From Methylomicrobium sp. wino1 (lineage in GTDB: Bacteria; Pseudomonadota; Gammaproteobacteria; Methylococcales; Methylomonadaceae), in the NCBI RefSeq assembly GCF_003932755.1, contig NZ_CP024202.1:248001-312000 (forward strand): 64,000 nt of DNA, written 5' to 3'. Below, piece after piece: positions 54,982-63,176 of this stretch; the first letter of the stretch is position 1, and every line of letters starts with the position of its first letter. A program made the translations under genes and the position numbers. The notes under the pieces were generated by a model. It did not search any database. It was given only the letters and a program-made list of their open reading frames with translations, and was not told the DNA's origin.

Positions 54982-56366
54982 AAACGAACCGCTGGACTGA
55001 TTGTGGCAACTGGATACTGGATCGTTTTCCGCTGACAAAGTTCTGGAACGAACACATGGCACATTATTATGCGCCAAAGAATTTTAACTTTTGGTATTTT
55101 TTCGGCTCGCTCGCCTTGCTGGTGTTAGTGAATCAATTCGTCACCGGTATCTTGCTGACGATGAACTATAAACCGGACGCCAAATTAGCGTTCGATTCGG
55201 TCGAATACATCATGCGTGAAGTCAATTGGGGCTGGTTAATCCGCTACATGCACTCGACCGGTGCTTCGGCGTTCTTTATCGTAATCTATCTGCATATGTT
55301 TAGGGGCTTACTATACGGTTCTTTCAAACAGCCTCGCGAACTGATCTGGATTTTCGGCATGCTTCTGTTTGTCGCTTTGATGGCCGAAGCGTTCATGGGC
55401 TACTTGCTTCCTTGGGGACAAATGTCTTATTGGGGAGCCCAGGTCATCATTTCGCTATTCAGCGCGATCCCTGTCGTCGGAGAAGAACTGTCATTGTGGA
55501 TCCGAGGCGATTATGTCGTATCCGATGCAACACTGAACCGATTTTTTGCCTTTCACGTCATCGCAGTACCTTTGGTTCTGGTATTGCTGGTATTGCTGCA
55601 TATCATCGCGTTACACGAAGTCGGCTCAAATAACCCGGACGGCATCGACATCAAAAAACACAAGGATGCCAACGGCATACCCCTGGACGGCATTCCATTC
55701 CACCCTTACTACACTGTCAAAGACTTGGTCGGCTTCGCAGTCTTCATGTTCTTTTTTGCAGTCGTTATTTTTTATATGCCGGAACTGGGAGGATTCTTCC
55801 TCGAACACGCTAATTTCATACCTGCCGACCCATTGAAAACGCCGGAACATATCGCTCCGGTTTGGTATTTCACGCCTTTCTACGCGATCCTTCGCGCGGT
55901 TCCGGATAAATTCGCCGGCGTCATTGCGATGGGCGGTTCCATTGTCGTGCTGTTCCTGCTGCCATGGCTTGATCGCAGCAATGTACGCTCTATCCGTTAT
56001 CGCGGCGGCATCTATAAGAAGGCGTTGTTGCTTTTCGTAATCAGCTTTATCGGCTTAGGCTATCTGGGCACTCAGCCCGCAACGCCCGGCGCTACCGCAG
56101 TCGCACGCGTTTTAACAGCCATTTATTTCGGCTTTTTCCTACTGATGCCGATTTACACTCGCTGGGAAAAAACCAAGCCTGTACCGGAACGTCTAACCGA
56201 ACAACCTAGCCTCGAGGATCGAATACCGAATTTCGTTGAAACTTTCAATGAAGTCACGGTGAAAACCGAGGGAAAATCCGGCCTGTTCAGCAGAAAACTC
56301 AATTACCAAGGGTTATCCGCCGTTAGCATCCGTTTTTTAAAAAGAATTAAAGGCAGCTTGGATTAA
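54978..56366 (+). CDS. petB: Cytochrome b subunit of the bc1 complex
   Basis: 462 residues, eight or nine helices. Heme-ligand His pairs in helices B and D (RYMHSTGASAFFIVIYLHMFRGLLYGS; FAFHVIAVPLVLVLLVLLHIIALHEVGSNNPDG), the Qo-site PEWY-equivalent region around HIAPVWYFTPFYAILRA. A C-terminal extension beyond the last helix (about 405-462) is longer than average. Two bases before petC. Confidence 0.96.
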   Translation: MKTNRWTDCGNWILDRFPLTKFWNEHMAHYYAPKNFNFWYFFGSLALLVLVNQFVTGILLTMNYKPDAKLAFDSVEYIMREVNWGWLIRYMHSTGASAFFIVIYLHMFRGLLYGSFKQPRELIWIFGMLLFVALMAEAFMGYLLPWGQMSYWGAQVIISLFSAIPVVGEELSLWIRGDYVVSDATLNRFFAFHVIAVPLVLVLLVLLHIIALHEVGSNNPDGIDIKKHKDANGIPLDGIPFHPYYTVKDLVGFAVFMFFFAVVIFYMPELGGFFLEHANFIPADPLKTPEHIAPVWYFTPFYAILRAVPDKFAGVIAMGGSIVVLFLLPWLDRSNVRSIRYRGGIYKKALLLFVISFIGLGYLGTQPATPGATAVARVLTAIYFGFFLLMPIYTRWEKTKPVPERLTEQPSLEDRIPNFVETFNEVTVKTEGKSGLFSRKLNYQGLSAVSIRFLKRIKGSLD

Positions 56367-56368
56367 TT

Positions 56369-57091
56369 ATGAAAAGACTACTCAATACCTTGATACTGTT
56401 GTCAATGTCTTTCGGCGTTTTCGCCGGAGGTGGTGTCGAACTTCAGAGCGCCGATTTCGACCTCAGCGATAAAAGCTCCTTGCAGCGCGGCGCGAAACAT
56501 TTTGTGACCTATTGTTTAGGGTGCCATTCTGCAAAACATATCCGATACCTTAGGATAGCTCTCGACTTCGATATTGAAAAAGATAAAGTGCTCAAGGATA
56601 TCGCCCCCGAAGGCGCCAACATCTATGACAAAATGAATTCGGCGATGAACGCTCATGACGCCGAAAAATGGTTCGGCATCATGCCCCCCGACCTATCTCT
56701 AATTTCTCGTTCCCGTGGCGCGGATTGGCTTTACAGTTATTTGAAAGGCTTTTATTCCGACTCATCCAAGCCTCTCGGCGTCAATAATGTTGTTTTCCCG
56801 GATGTTGGCATGCCGAACGTTTTATGGCAATTACAAGGCGAACAAAAACCGGTGTTCAAAAAAGACGGCGACCAACAAGTCATCGACAAACTGGTCACCG
56901 AAATTCCCGGACAACTTCCGGAAAAAGATTTTGACCGCATGATTAACGACCTAGTCAATTTCCTTGTTTATGTCGGAGAACCCGGACAACTCGAACGTAA
57001 AAGCATGGGCAAATATGTTTTGTTTTTCATTTTCATGATTTTCATACTTGCCTATCTATTGAAACGCGAGTATTGGAAAGACATTCATTAA
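56369..57091 (+). CDS. petC: Cytochrome c1
   Basis: 240 residues: signal peptide (LILLSMSFGVFAGG), heme-binding CLGCH (about residues 50-54), the Met ligand region DVGMPNVLW, and a C-terminal anchor (YVLFFIFMIFILAYLL). Completes petABC. Shortly after its stop GGTAAAAC/GTTTTACC (57101-57122) can form a hairpin, but no T-run follows. Confidence 0.95.
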   Translation: MKRLLNTLILLSMSFGVFAGGGVELQSADFDLSDKSSLQRGAKHFVTYCLGCHSAKHIRYLRIALDFDIEKDKVLKDIAPEGANIYDKMNSAMNAHDAEKWFGIMPPDLSLISRSRGADWLYSYLKGFYSDSSKPLGVNNVVFPDVGMPNVLWQLQGEQKPVFKKDGDQQVIDKLVTEIPGQLPEKDFDRMINDLVNFLVYVGEPGQLERKSMGKYVLFFIFMIFILAYLLKREYWKDIH

Positions 57092-57146
57092 AATCCTATT
57101 GGTAAAACAGGGACGTTTTACCCGTATCACCTACTGTCAAACGGAT

Positions 57147-57276
57147 CAGCAATTCCCAATTTGAGATTAAAAAAGGGCACGGGGTGTGGTTGGCAAGGAT
57201 GTCGGAAGCGGGCGTTCCTCGACAGGCATACTCCTCTCCCTGAGCACGGCGAAATTTCTCAAACTGCGAATTGCTG
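57147..57276 (+). repeat. Family E repeat with inverted ends
   Basis: Starts CAGCAATTCCCAATTTG and ends CAAACTGCGAATTGCTG, inverted with one mismatch. Internal blocks (GGTTGGCAAGGATGTCGG, CGTTCCTCGACAGGCAT) are shared with 59850-60014. Between petC and sspA; a TATAAT at 57317 lies 41 bp beyond its end. Confidence 0.85.
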
Positions 57277-57363
57277 CAAACGGATACAAGCAAATAAAAT
57301 GTCGAATTTTTCATGATATAATCGCCATTTTAGACACCGTGTATCCTAATGAGGTTATGATTC

Positions 57364-57999
57364 GTGGCACAACCAACTACTCGTAAATCCGCTATGACTC
57401 TTTTTTCATCTCCGACATGCGCGATGAGCCACGGCGCCCGATTGGTTCTTCATGAGAAAGCCATTGCGGCGGATATAGAATATTATGACACCAACCAACC
57501 TCCTGAGGACTTATTGGAGTTCAACCCAACCGGCACTTCGCCAACCTTACTGGAACGCGGACTAGTCCTATACGATGCGCGTATCATCATGGAGTATCTG
57601 GACGAGCGTTTCCCGCACCCCCCTCTCCATCAAATGGACCCTGTTTCCAGGGCCAATGCCCGAATGATTATCAAACGTATCGACCAAGATTGGTACGAAC
57701 TCATGAATGAAATCATTCATTCCGGCGAAAAAAAATCGGCTCGCGCCAAAAAACTACTCAAGGAAAGCCTGCTTTCCGCGGCTCCGGTATTCGAAGCTCG
57801 TCCTTTCTTCATGAGTGACGAATTTTCATTAATCGATTGCGTTATGGCCCCGCTTTTATGGCGCCTACCTATTCTCGGCATAGAAACCGCAACGACCGGC
57901 GAAGGATTAAAAAACTACGCCAATCGTTTGTTCCGCAGGCCGGCTTTTGCCGCCAGCTTGAGCAGTGCCGAAAAAGAAATGAACGAAATCCCCAAATGA
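57364..57999 (+). CDS. sspA: Stringent starvation protein A (GST-fold RNA polymerase-associated)
   Basis: 211 residues with a glutathione-transferase fold: MTLFSSPTCAMSHGARLVLHEKAI, FNPTGTSPTLLERGLVLYDARIIMEYLDERFPHPPL. SspA binds RNA polymerase and aids stress survival. GTG start with GAGG upstream. Overlaps sspB by ATGA. Confidence 0.94.
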   Translation: MAQPTTRKSAMTLFSSPTCAMSHGARLVLHEKAIAADIEYYDTNQPPEDLLEFNPTGTSPTLLERGLVLYDARIIMEYLDERFPHPPLHQMDPVSRANARMIIKRIDQDWYELMNEIIHSGEKKSARAKKLLKESLLSAAPVFEARPFFMSDEFSLIDCVMAPLLWRLPILGIETATTGEGLKNYANRLFRRPAFAASLSSAEKEMNEIPK

Positions 58000-58373
58000 C
58001 ATCCTTAAAACCCTACTTAATCCGCTCGATCTATGAATGGATCTTGGACAACGAGCTGACGCCGCACTTATTAGTCGACGCAGAATACGAAGGCACGGTT
58101 TTGCCAGGTAATTTTGTCGAGGACGGTAGAATCGTACTCAACATTAATCCGCCCGCGATACAAGGGCTTACCCTGGGCAATGAAGACATAGAGTTCAATG
58201 CCCGTTTCAGTGGCAAACCCTTGCACATTCTCGTACCGATGCAAGCGGTTATGGCGATTTACGCCAAGGAAAACGGCAAAGGAATGATTTTCGACCGCGA
58301 TGAAGACTCGGGTAACGATGAGCCGCCACCGGAAAAAAAACCGACTCGGCCGCAATTACGCGTCGTTAAATAG
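57996..58373 (+). CDS. sspB: ClpXP adaptor SspB
   Basis: 125 residues: SspB fold (LKPYLIRSIYEWILDNELTPHLLVDAEY; INPPAIQGLTLGNEDIEFNARFSGKP; VPMQAVMAIYAKENGKGMIF), an acidic Pro-rich linker and the C-terminal ClpX-docking tail (RPQLRVVK). Delivers ssrA-tagged proteins to ClpXP. Confidence 0.95.
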   Translation: MTSLKPYLIRSIYEWILDNELTPHLLVDAEYEGTVLPGNFVEDGRIVLNINPPAIQGLTLGNEDIEFNARFSGKPLHILVPMQAVMAIYAKENGKGMIFDRDEDSGNDEPPPEKKPTRPQLRVVK

Positions 58374-58411
58374 TAAAAAAGCCTTCGACAATCGAAGCTT
58401 AACGGTAGTTA

Positions 58412-58570
58412 TACTTCGCGCGGTCACGTTTGCGGATTTTATGGCAATGCTGTTTTGTTCGGTAGCAAGGCGCGAAAAAAGGCGCATAGCAAGCTATGTA
58501 ACTGTTTTCGCAACGCAGCTACCGGACAAAAGAGCGCGTCAGAAAGCCGCAAATGTGACCATGCGAAGTA
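58412..58570. repeat. 159 bp inverted-repeat element
   Basis: 24 bp arms, TACTTCGCGCGGTCACGTTTG at 58412 and CAAATGTGACCATGCGAAGTA ending at 58570, with three mismatches. It fills much of the 395 bp between sspB and the DUF1820 gene. At 58708-58735 CCGCCTTGTAAACAGGCGG can form a hairpin between the convergent genes. Confidence 0.65.
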
Positions 58571-58768
58571 TTATAGCTCAAGTATTCGAAATAGACGGTA
58601 AGCAACAACCATGAAGAACGTGAATATTCAGCTTATTGACTCTTATAGCTTTTTCTTAATTATCTTCATGCACTTTATGGTGAGCATTGCACGCTAAGAC
58701 AGACTCTCACAGTCTTTTCCGCCTTGTAAACAGGCGGAAGACTTAGCCGCTTCTCCAAACTCGCGTTG

Positions 58769-59098
58769 TTATTTTTTATCCGGGGAATACAGCGTCGAAA
58801 CTTTTCCTGAAGACTTTCCGGAGTCCTGCTGCGCAATGATCTTAGCCATCCCCCGTTTTTTCACTTGATCGATTCTGATAATTTCGTGCATCGGAATGAA
58901 TGAGCGATTGACACCCTCGAATTCCACTCTGAGCTTCTCCTCTGCAGGATCAATCACAATCGCGCTTTTTTCGCCAAACACAAAGCCCTCGACCACAATA
59001 AAACCGTAAAGATCTCCTTGGTATACATTTTTAGCATATATCTCGTAAACTTGATCCTGATTGACAAACACGACTTTATAAATGAGTTTTTCCGACAT
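58769..59098 (-). CDS. DUF1820 family protein
   Basis: 109 residues, soluble, beta-rich N-terminus (KLIYKVVFVNQDQVYEIYAKNVYQGDLYGFIVVEGFVFGE), IPMHEIIRIDQVKKRGMAKI, then a disordered Ser/Lys tail. This matches DUF1820, a gammaproteobacterial family of unknown function. Convergent with sspB; 59099-59377 upstream shows no gene. Confidence 0.85.
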   Translation of the reverse strand: MSEKLIYKVVFVNQDQVYEIYAKNVYQGDLYGFIVVEGFVFGEKSAIVIDPAEEKLRVEFEGVNRSFIPMHEIIRIDQVKKRGMAKIIAQQDSGKSSGKVSTLYSPDKK

Positions 59099-59377
59099 TG
59101 AATATACTTGCCTACATTAAAATAAACGTTTATGGTTTACCATTCTAACGCGAAACCGTAGATTTAAGATATTGCTGGCGCCCCGGAAAAAGCCGGTTAT
59201 TATTGGATGGCGACATAGATCCGTTTCGCTCAACTTTTACCGGAGATGAAAACAAACAATAACGTTAGCGAATACCGGAAGCATATAAAAACCAAATCGC
59301 TTATGACCTTCATTGTAAAAACCGACGTTTGAAGCTCACACCCTTGCGAAAACCCATGACACAAAGCAGGTAATCCT

Positions 59378-59824
59378 ATGGCTTATACAATATATTTATC
59401 CGGCGAAACGCATACCGATTGGCGCGACCAAATCATTCAGGGTATCGAAAACAACAATCTGGACATCGAGGTGCTCGGGCCGATTACCGACCTCAACATT
59501 AGTGAAAATATCGGCGCTGAAATCCTGGGCCCGGAAGAAAACAATTTCTGGCGCGATCACAAAAGCGCCAAGATCAACGCACTGCGCAACAATCATTATC
59601 TCGGTCAAGCCGACCTGGTCGTCGTCCGTTTCGGCGAAAAATACAAACAATGGGAAGCGGCATTCGATGCGGGGCTTGCGATAGGCATGGGCATTCCTAT
59701 CGTCGTGATGCATGATCCCGAACTCACCCACGCCCTGAAAGAAATCGACGCGACCGCCCTTGCCGTTACGCAAGATTCCCTGCAAGTCATCGAGATTCTT
59801 AAATACATCTTACAGCAACCATAA
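59378..59824 (+). CDS. YtoQ family protein
   Basis: 148 residues (MAYTIYLSGETHTDWR ... FWRDHKSAKINALRNNHYLGQADLVVVRFGEKYKQWEAAFDAGLAIGMGIPIVV). The nucleotide 2-deoxyribosyltransferase-like fold fits (SGETH, DAGLAIGMG), and it matches YtoQ proteins of unknown function. Stands alone. Confidence 0.85.
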   Translation: MAYTIYLSGETHTDWRDQIIQGIENNNLDIEVLGPITDLNISENIGAEILGPEENNFWRDHKSAKINALRNNHYLGQADLVVVRFGEKYKQWEAAFDAGLAIGMGIPIVVMHDPELTHALKEIDATALAVTQDSLQVIEILKYILQQP

Positions 59825-59849
59825 GAGCCGTTGGATCGCGTTACTTTAC

Positions 59850-60014
59850 CAGCAATTCCCAATTTGGGGATAAAAAAGGGTATAGGGTGTGCTTGGCGAG
59901 GATGTCGGCAGCAGGGAGCTGCCGCCAAGCCCCCATGGATGGGTTTACGGCGTTCCTCGACAGGCATACCCCACACCCTAAGATCGGCGAAACTGCTCAA
60001 ACTGGAAATTGCTG
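59850..60014 (+). repeat. Family E repeat, long copy
   Basis: Ends CAGCAATTCCCAATTTGG and CAAACTGGAAATTGCTG, inverted. It contains an extra palindromic insert (GGCAGCAGGGAGCTGCC) absent from the copy at 57147. It lies 26 bp after the YtoQ stop. Confidence 0.85.
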
Positions 60015-60105
60015 TTACTTTACGCAATCCAACACAAATTCCGTATCGTATTTACTTCTACCGGATCGAAAAAGAATCTGATTTTTCAATATGAAAGGAG
60101 TGAGA

Positions 60106-61269
60106 TCATACAATCACATGCGGCAAATAACGAGATAAATCCTGAGTGACGATAGCCTTATCTTCACGTATCGAAATACCTGCCGGCTGATCGTCGACCA
60201 GCCAAGAACCGATTAGGGTATGATTATCGCCGAATTTGGGTAAGGGATAATAAGCCTGGAAGATAAAGCCTTCTTTGCCGTAGGGCCCGTCTGTGTCAAA
60301 AAGCTTTTTACCGCCCTTATATAACGACACATTGGCGCCTTCCCTGGAAAACAGCGGTTTTTTTATTAACTTCAGCCCTGGACTCCATTCGACTTCGTCT
60401 TCGAAAAACGCCGGCAAAAGATTGGGGTGGCCGGGAAACATTTGCCATAACATCGGCAACAGCGCCTTATTGGACAGAATTGCTTTCCACAGTGGCTCCA
60501 GCCATTGCGTGCGATTTTTCAACAACAACGGCCCGTAGTCTTCGCTAAGCATGAACTCCCAGGGATAAAGTTTGAATATGAGCTCGATGACTCTATCCTC
60601 CAGGTCGGTAAATGTGCCGTTTCCGCCTTGACCGATATCCTCGACATAAACGAAACGGTTAGGAATACCCGCTTCTGTGGCGCAATCTTGAAGGTATTGC
60701 ACTGTTCCCCGATCCTCCTCGCTGTCTTTACAACAACTAAAATAAAAGTCGGCGCTGTCGGTCGATGCATGAATAGACTTTAAACGCTGCACCAGTTTTT
60801 CCTGTAAAGAATTAAATTGATCGCATTCTCGAGTCAGCTCTCCGTTTCGGACATTGTCTTCAAGCCATAACCATTGCCAAAAACCCGATTCATAAAGACT
60901 GGTGGGCGTGTCGGCGTTATTTTCGTAAAGTTTAGCGGGATTGCGGCCGTCATAGGCAAGATCCAGCCGTGAATATAGACTCGGTTGACGATTTTTCCAG
61001 GAGGTTCGAAGCAAATCCCTGAATATGTCCGGTATACCAAACTTTCCCAGTAATCTTTCATCATCGACAACTCGATCAACGACTTCGAGACACATCTGAT
61101 GAAGCTCCTCGCTGGGTTCTTCGATATCTTTTTCAATTTGTTGCAACGTAAAACGATAGTAGGCCGTTTCGTCCCAATAAGGCTTGCCATACAGCGTATG
61201 AAAGTGGAAGCCGTACTCGTGAGCCAAATTTCGCCAACCCGCTCTTTCCCGAATGGGCATTCGAAACAT
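60106..61269 (-). CDS. Glutathionylspermidine synthase-like ATP-grasp ligase (YgiC/YjfC)
   Basis: 387 residues, matching YgiC/YjfC from end to end: WRNLAHEYGFHFHTLYGKPYWDETAYY, LYSRLDLAYDGRNPAKLYENNADTPTSLYE, EDRGTVQYLQDCATEAGI, LYPWEFML, KPLFSREGANVSLY, LPKFGDNHTLIGSWLV, IREDKAIVTQDLSRYLPH. These are C-terminal-type GspS ligase domains without the amidase; the true substrate is unknown. The ATG at 61269 gives the same start length as E. coli YgiC. Last gene of the YjfKLMC-like cassette. Confidence 0.9.
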   Translation of the reverse strand: MFRMPIRERAGWRNLAHEYGFHFHTLYGKPYWDETAYYRFTLQQIEKDIEEPSEELHQMCLEVVDRVVDDERLLGKFGIPDIFRDLLRTSWKNRQPSLYSRLDLAYDGRNPAKLYENNADTPTSLYESGFWQWLWLEDNVRNGELTRECDQFNSLQEKLVQRLKSIHASTDSADFYFSCCKDSEEDRGTVQYLQDCATEAGIPNRFVYVEDIGQGGNGTFTDLEDRVIELIFKLYPWEFMLSEDYGPLLLKNRTQWLEPLWKAILSNKALLPMLWQMFPGHPNLLPAFFEDEVEWSPGLKLIKKPLFSREGANVSLYKGGKKLFDTDGPYGKEGFIFQAYYPLPKFGDNHTLIGSWLVDDQPAGISIREDKAIVTQDLSRYLPHVIV

Positions 61270-61273
61270 ACCG

Positions 61274-61909
61274 CTAGCCGCCCCAACCGCCGCTTCTTGA
61301 ACTTGACCGGGTCGAACTCGAACCACTCCAGGACGATTTAGCCGCAACCGTCGAGCCGAAGCCGCCACGAGAAATGGTTCTGGTGACCGGAGGTTTGGAT
61401 TGAAAGGCATCGCTACCGACGGTTACGTTAGTGCTGCGATTGCTGCCGTAACTTCGACCATCGGCAGTTACCCAATTATTATAAAAAGGAGAGCTGCGGC
61501 GATAAGAGGTAAAAACCGGTTGATATTGATAGCGTTGATATGAGTCCAGCGCCCTGGCAAACATAAATCCCGCCATTGCCGGCATAAACCAGTTTTGTCC
61601 GGATGCATGCGGATAAGTCGTGCAGCGATTGATTCCGAATTCAGACTCGCAGTCTTGCCGCGAGGCATACTTAGGCGCTGTTTTAGCGGCATCCTCCTGC
61701 GCTTTGCGATAGGCGGCTTCGCAGTCTGCGGCTTGTTCGGGATTTTCGCTCTTACAAACTTCCAGGCTGGTATAAACACGCGCTTCGCGTTCATCGTCCG
61801 AGCAAGCACTTAACATGGCGCCTGCTACCGCCAATGCAACCGGCTTAAACCAAAAACGCGGGCCGTTTTTTTTCATTCGGTCCAGATTGATGCTTTTTGT
61901 GCGCTTCAT
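61274..61909 (-). CDS. DUF1190 (YgiB/YjfM) family lipoprotein-like protein
   Basis: 211 residues: basic start (MKRTKSINLDRMKK), hydrophobic segment with lipobox-like AGAMLSAC, a Cys/Asp-rich middle (TSLEVCKSENPEQAADCEAAYRKAQ), then a low-complexity Ser/Gly/Arg tail. This is the YgiB/YjfM pattern. ATG at 61909 has GAGGAGCG upstream. Four bases before the ligase gene. Confidence 0.85.
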   Translation of the reverse strand: MKRTKSINLDRMKKNGPRFWFKPVALAVAGAMLSACSDDEREARVYTSLEVCKSENPEQAADCEAAYRKAQEDAAKTAPKYASRQDCESEFGINRCTTYPHASGQNWFMPAMAGFMFARALDSYQRYQYQPVFTSYRRSSPFYNNWVTADGRSYGSNRSTNVTVGSDAFQSKPPVTRTISRGGFGSTVAAKSSWSGSSSTRSSSRSGGWGG

Positions 61910-61920
61910 AGGGTCGCTCC

Positions 61921-62337
61921 TCAGTAAGTCATGCAAGCCGCATTCAAAATACCGACCGCAATCGAAAAACCGCCTAGAACCACGCCCGCCGATACCTCAT
62001 TATCATTGATGCTTTGCACGATTTTGGGCATGAAAATAAAGCGAATGATGGCAAAAGCAAGTAACTGAGCGATTAATGCGAAAACGGACCACAACCAAAA
62101 ATCCAGCAACGAAACGGAATTCGAAGCAGCCCCTGCAATTGCGATCGCGAAGCCGATGACGGCGCCAATGAAGCCAATCGCGGCCGCTACGTTTTTATCC
62201 TCCTTGACTAATTTCCATTCATCATGAGGCGTGATTAAGGCATACAGAAATTTAAAAATCAGCAGCAGGGCCAATGAAGAGAAAAAATACATTGCGAAAT
62301 TGCTAAGGCCCATCAAAGAATTCATCAAAGCGTCCAC
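61921..62337 (-). CDS. DUF350 (YjfL) family membrane protein
   Basis: 138 residues with four hydrophobic helices (about 13-33, 50-72, 78-103, 118-137) and the DUF350 pattern (DEWKLVKEDKNVAAAIGFIGAVIGFAIAI). Function unknown; always near DUF1190 and YjfC-type ligases in enterobacteria. Upstream (62338-62528) holds a half copy of the family B repeat. Confidence 0.85.
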   Translation of the reverse strand: MDALMNSLMGLSNFAMYFFSSLALLLIFKFLYALITPHDEWKLVKEDKNVAAAIGFIGAVIGFAIAIAGAASNSVSLLDFWLWSVFALIAQLLAFAIIRFIFMPKIVQSINDNEVSAGVVLGGFSIAVGILNAACMTY

Positions 62338-62399
62338 GGTTGACTCCTAGTGTTGTTTTAAAGAAGGGTTGAAATCGGCACAGGGCGGCAATACAACAG

Positions 62400-62490
62400 T
62401 AACGCTCATGAAGGCTGCGGCCATCGCCCCGGCAAATGAAAGTGCGAGTATGGAGGGTGCGGTCACTCGACCAACAGGACGCCCCGGCGC
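62400..62490 (-). repeat. Family B half copy
   Basis: AACGCTCATGAAGGCTG ... GCAAATGAAAGTGCGAG ... GGTGCGGTCACTCGACC, AACAGGACGCC: the outer flank and one inverted end of family B, matching 49908-49985. Lies inside the yjf-type cassette, between the DUF2491 and DUF350 genes. Confidence 0.75.
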
Positions 62491-62528
62491 CGAATCTTGA
62501 TTTGCGATGGGATATAACAGCAATTGAA

Positions 62529-63176
62529 TCAACCGATAATTGTGATATCGGCCGATTGCAAATTGATTCCCGTCGCGATAACCAAACAGCGGTCGGCGCG
62601 CCCGTTTATTATTTTTTCTTCCCCTAAAACCAATGCGAATTCATCCATCGTATCATCGACCGGTCTTTCGTAGAGCATCGCAAATTGATCGGTTTCGCTC
62701 GTATCGTCGGTTTCCGTATAAGTCGTTTCAGTCATGGCCACCGGCGGCGAGGAACTACCTACACCTTCCCAAACCCTAAGAAACCGGTGACCTTCAAGGG
62801 TATATTCCGGACGACTGATATCGGTGTTGATTAAGCGATCCCAATCGGCTTGGCTGCCAACTGCTTTGGTATCGTAAAAATACCAAAGCTTGACATCCTC
62901 GATATGATTTTCCGTCAAGCCGCCATTTAAAAGCACTTGCACAAAGCTGTCGTCGTCGGTGTAAAAACGCAGCAGCGTACTGCTGTTATCCAACTTAACT
63001 TCGCCGACCGCCTGAATAAACTGGGTTTGGGCGGCTCCTTCAAAAATAAGCAAGGGCTCGATCAGCTTGAGCCGTAGCGCGTCCAACTCAAATGCTCCGC
63101 CTAGCCGCAAACCGATAATTTCAGGACTCCGGATTGTTTCTTGAGCATCGTTTTTTTTGAACCATTTGCTAAACAC
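62529..63176 (-). CDS. DUF2491 (YjfK) family protein
   Basis: 215 residues, soluble: (M)FSKWFKKNDAQETIRSPEIIGLRLGGAFELDALRL, VKLWYFYDTK, EGHRFLRVWEGVG, ETDQFAMLYERPVDDTMDEFALV. Matches YjfK/DUF2491, function unknown. GTG at 63176 with GGGAG seven bases upstream overlaps the end of the channel gene. Confidence 0.8.
   Translation of the reverse strand: MFSKWFKKNDAQETIRSPEIIGLRLGGAFELDALRLKLIEPLLIFEGAAQTQFIQAVGEVKLDNSSTLLRFYTDDDSFVQVLLNGGLTENHIEDVKLWYFYDTKAVGSQADWDRLINTDISRPEYTLEGHRFLRVWEGVGSSSPPVAMTETTYTETDDTSETDQFAMLYERPVDDTMDEFALVLGEEKIINGRADRCLVIATGINLQSADITIIG

Noticed and set aside
58700-58745. Intrinsic terminator between sspB and DUF1820 genes
   Set aside because: A CCGCCT/AGGCGG hairpin is present but no T-run follows on either strand.
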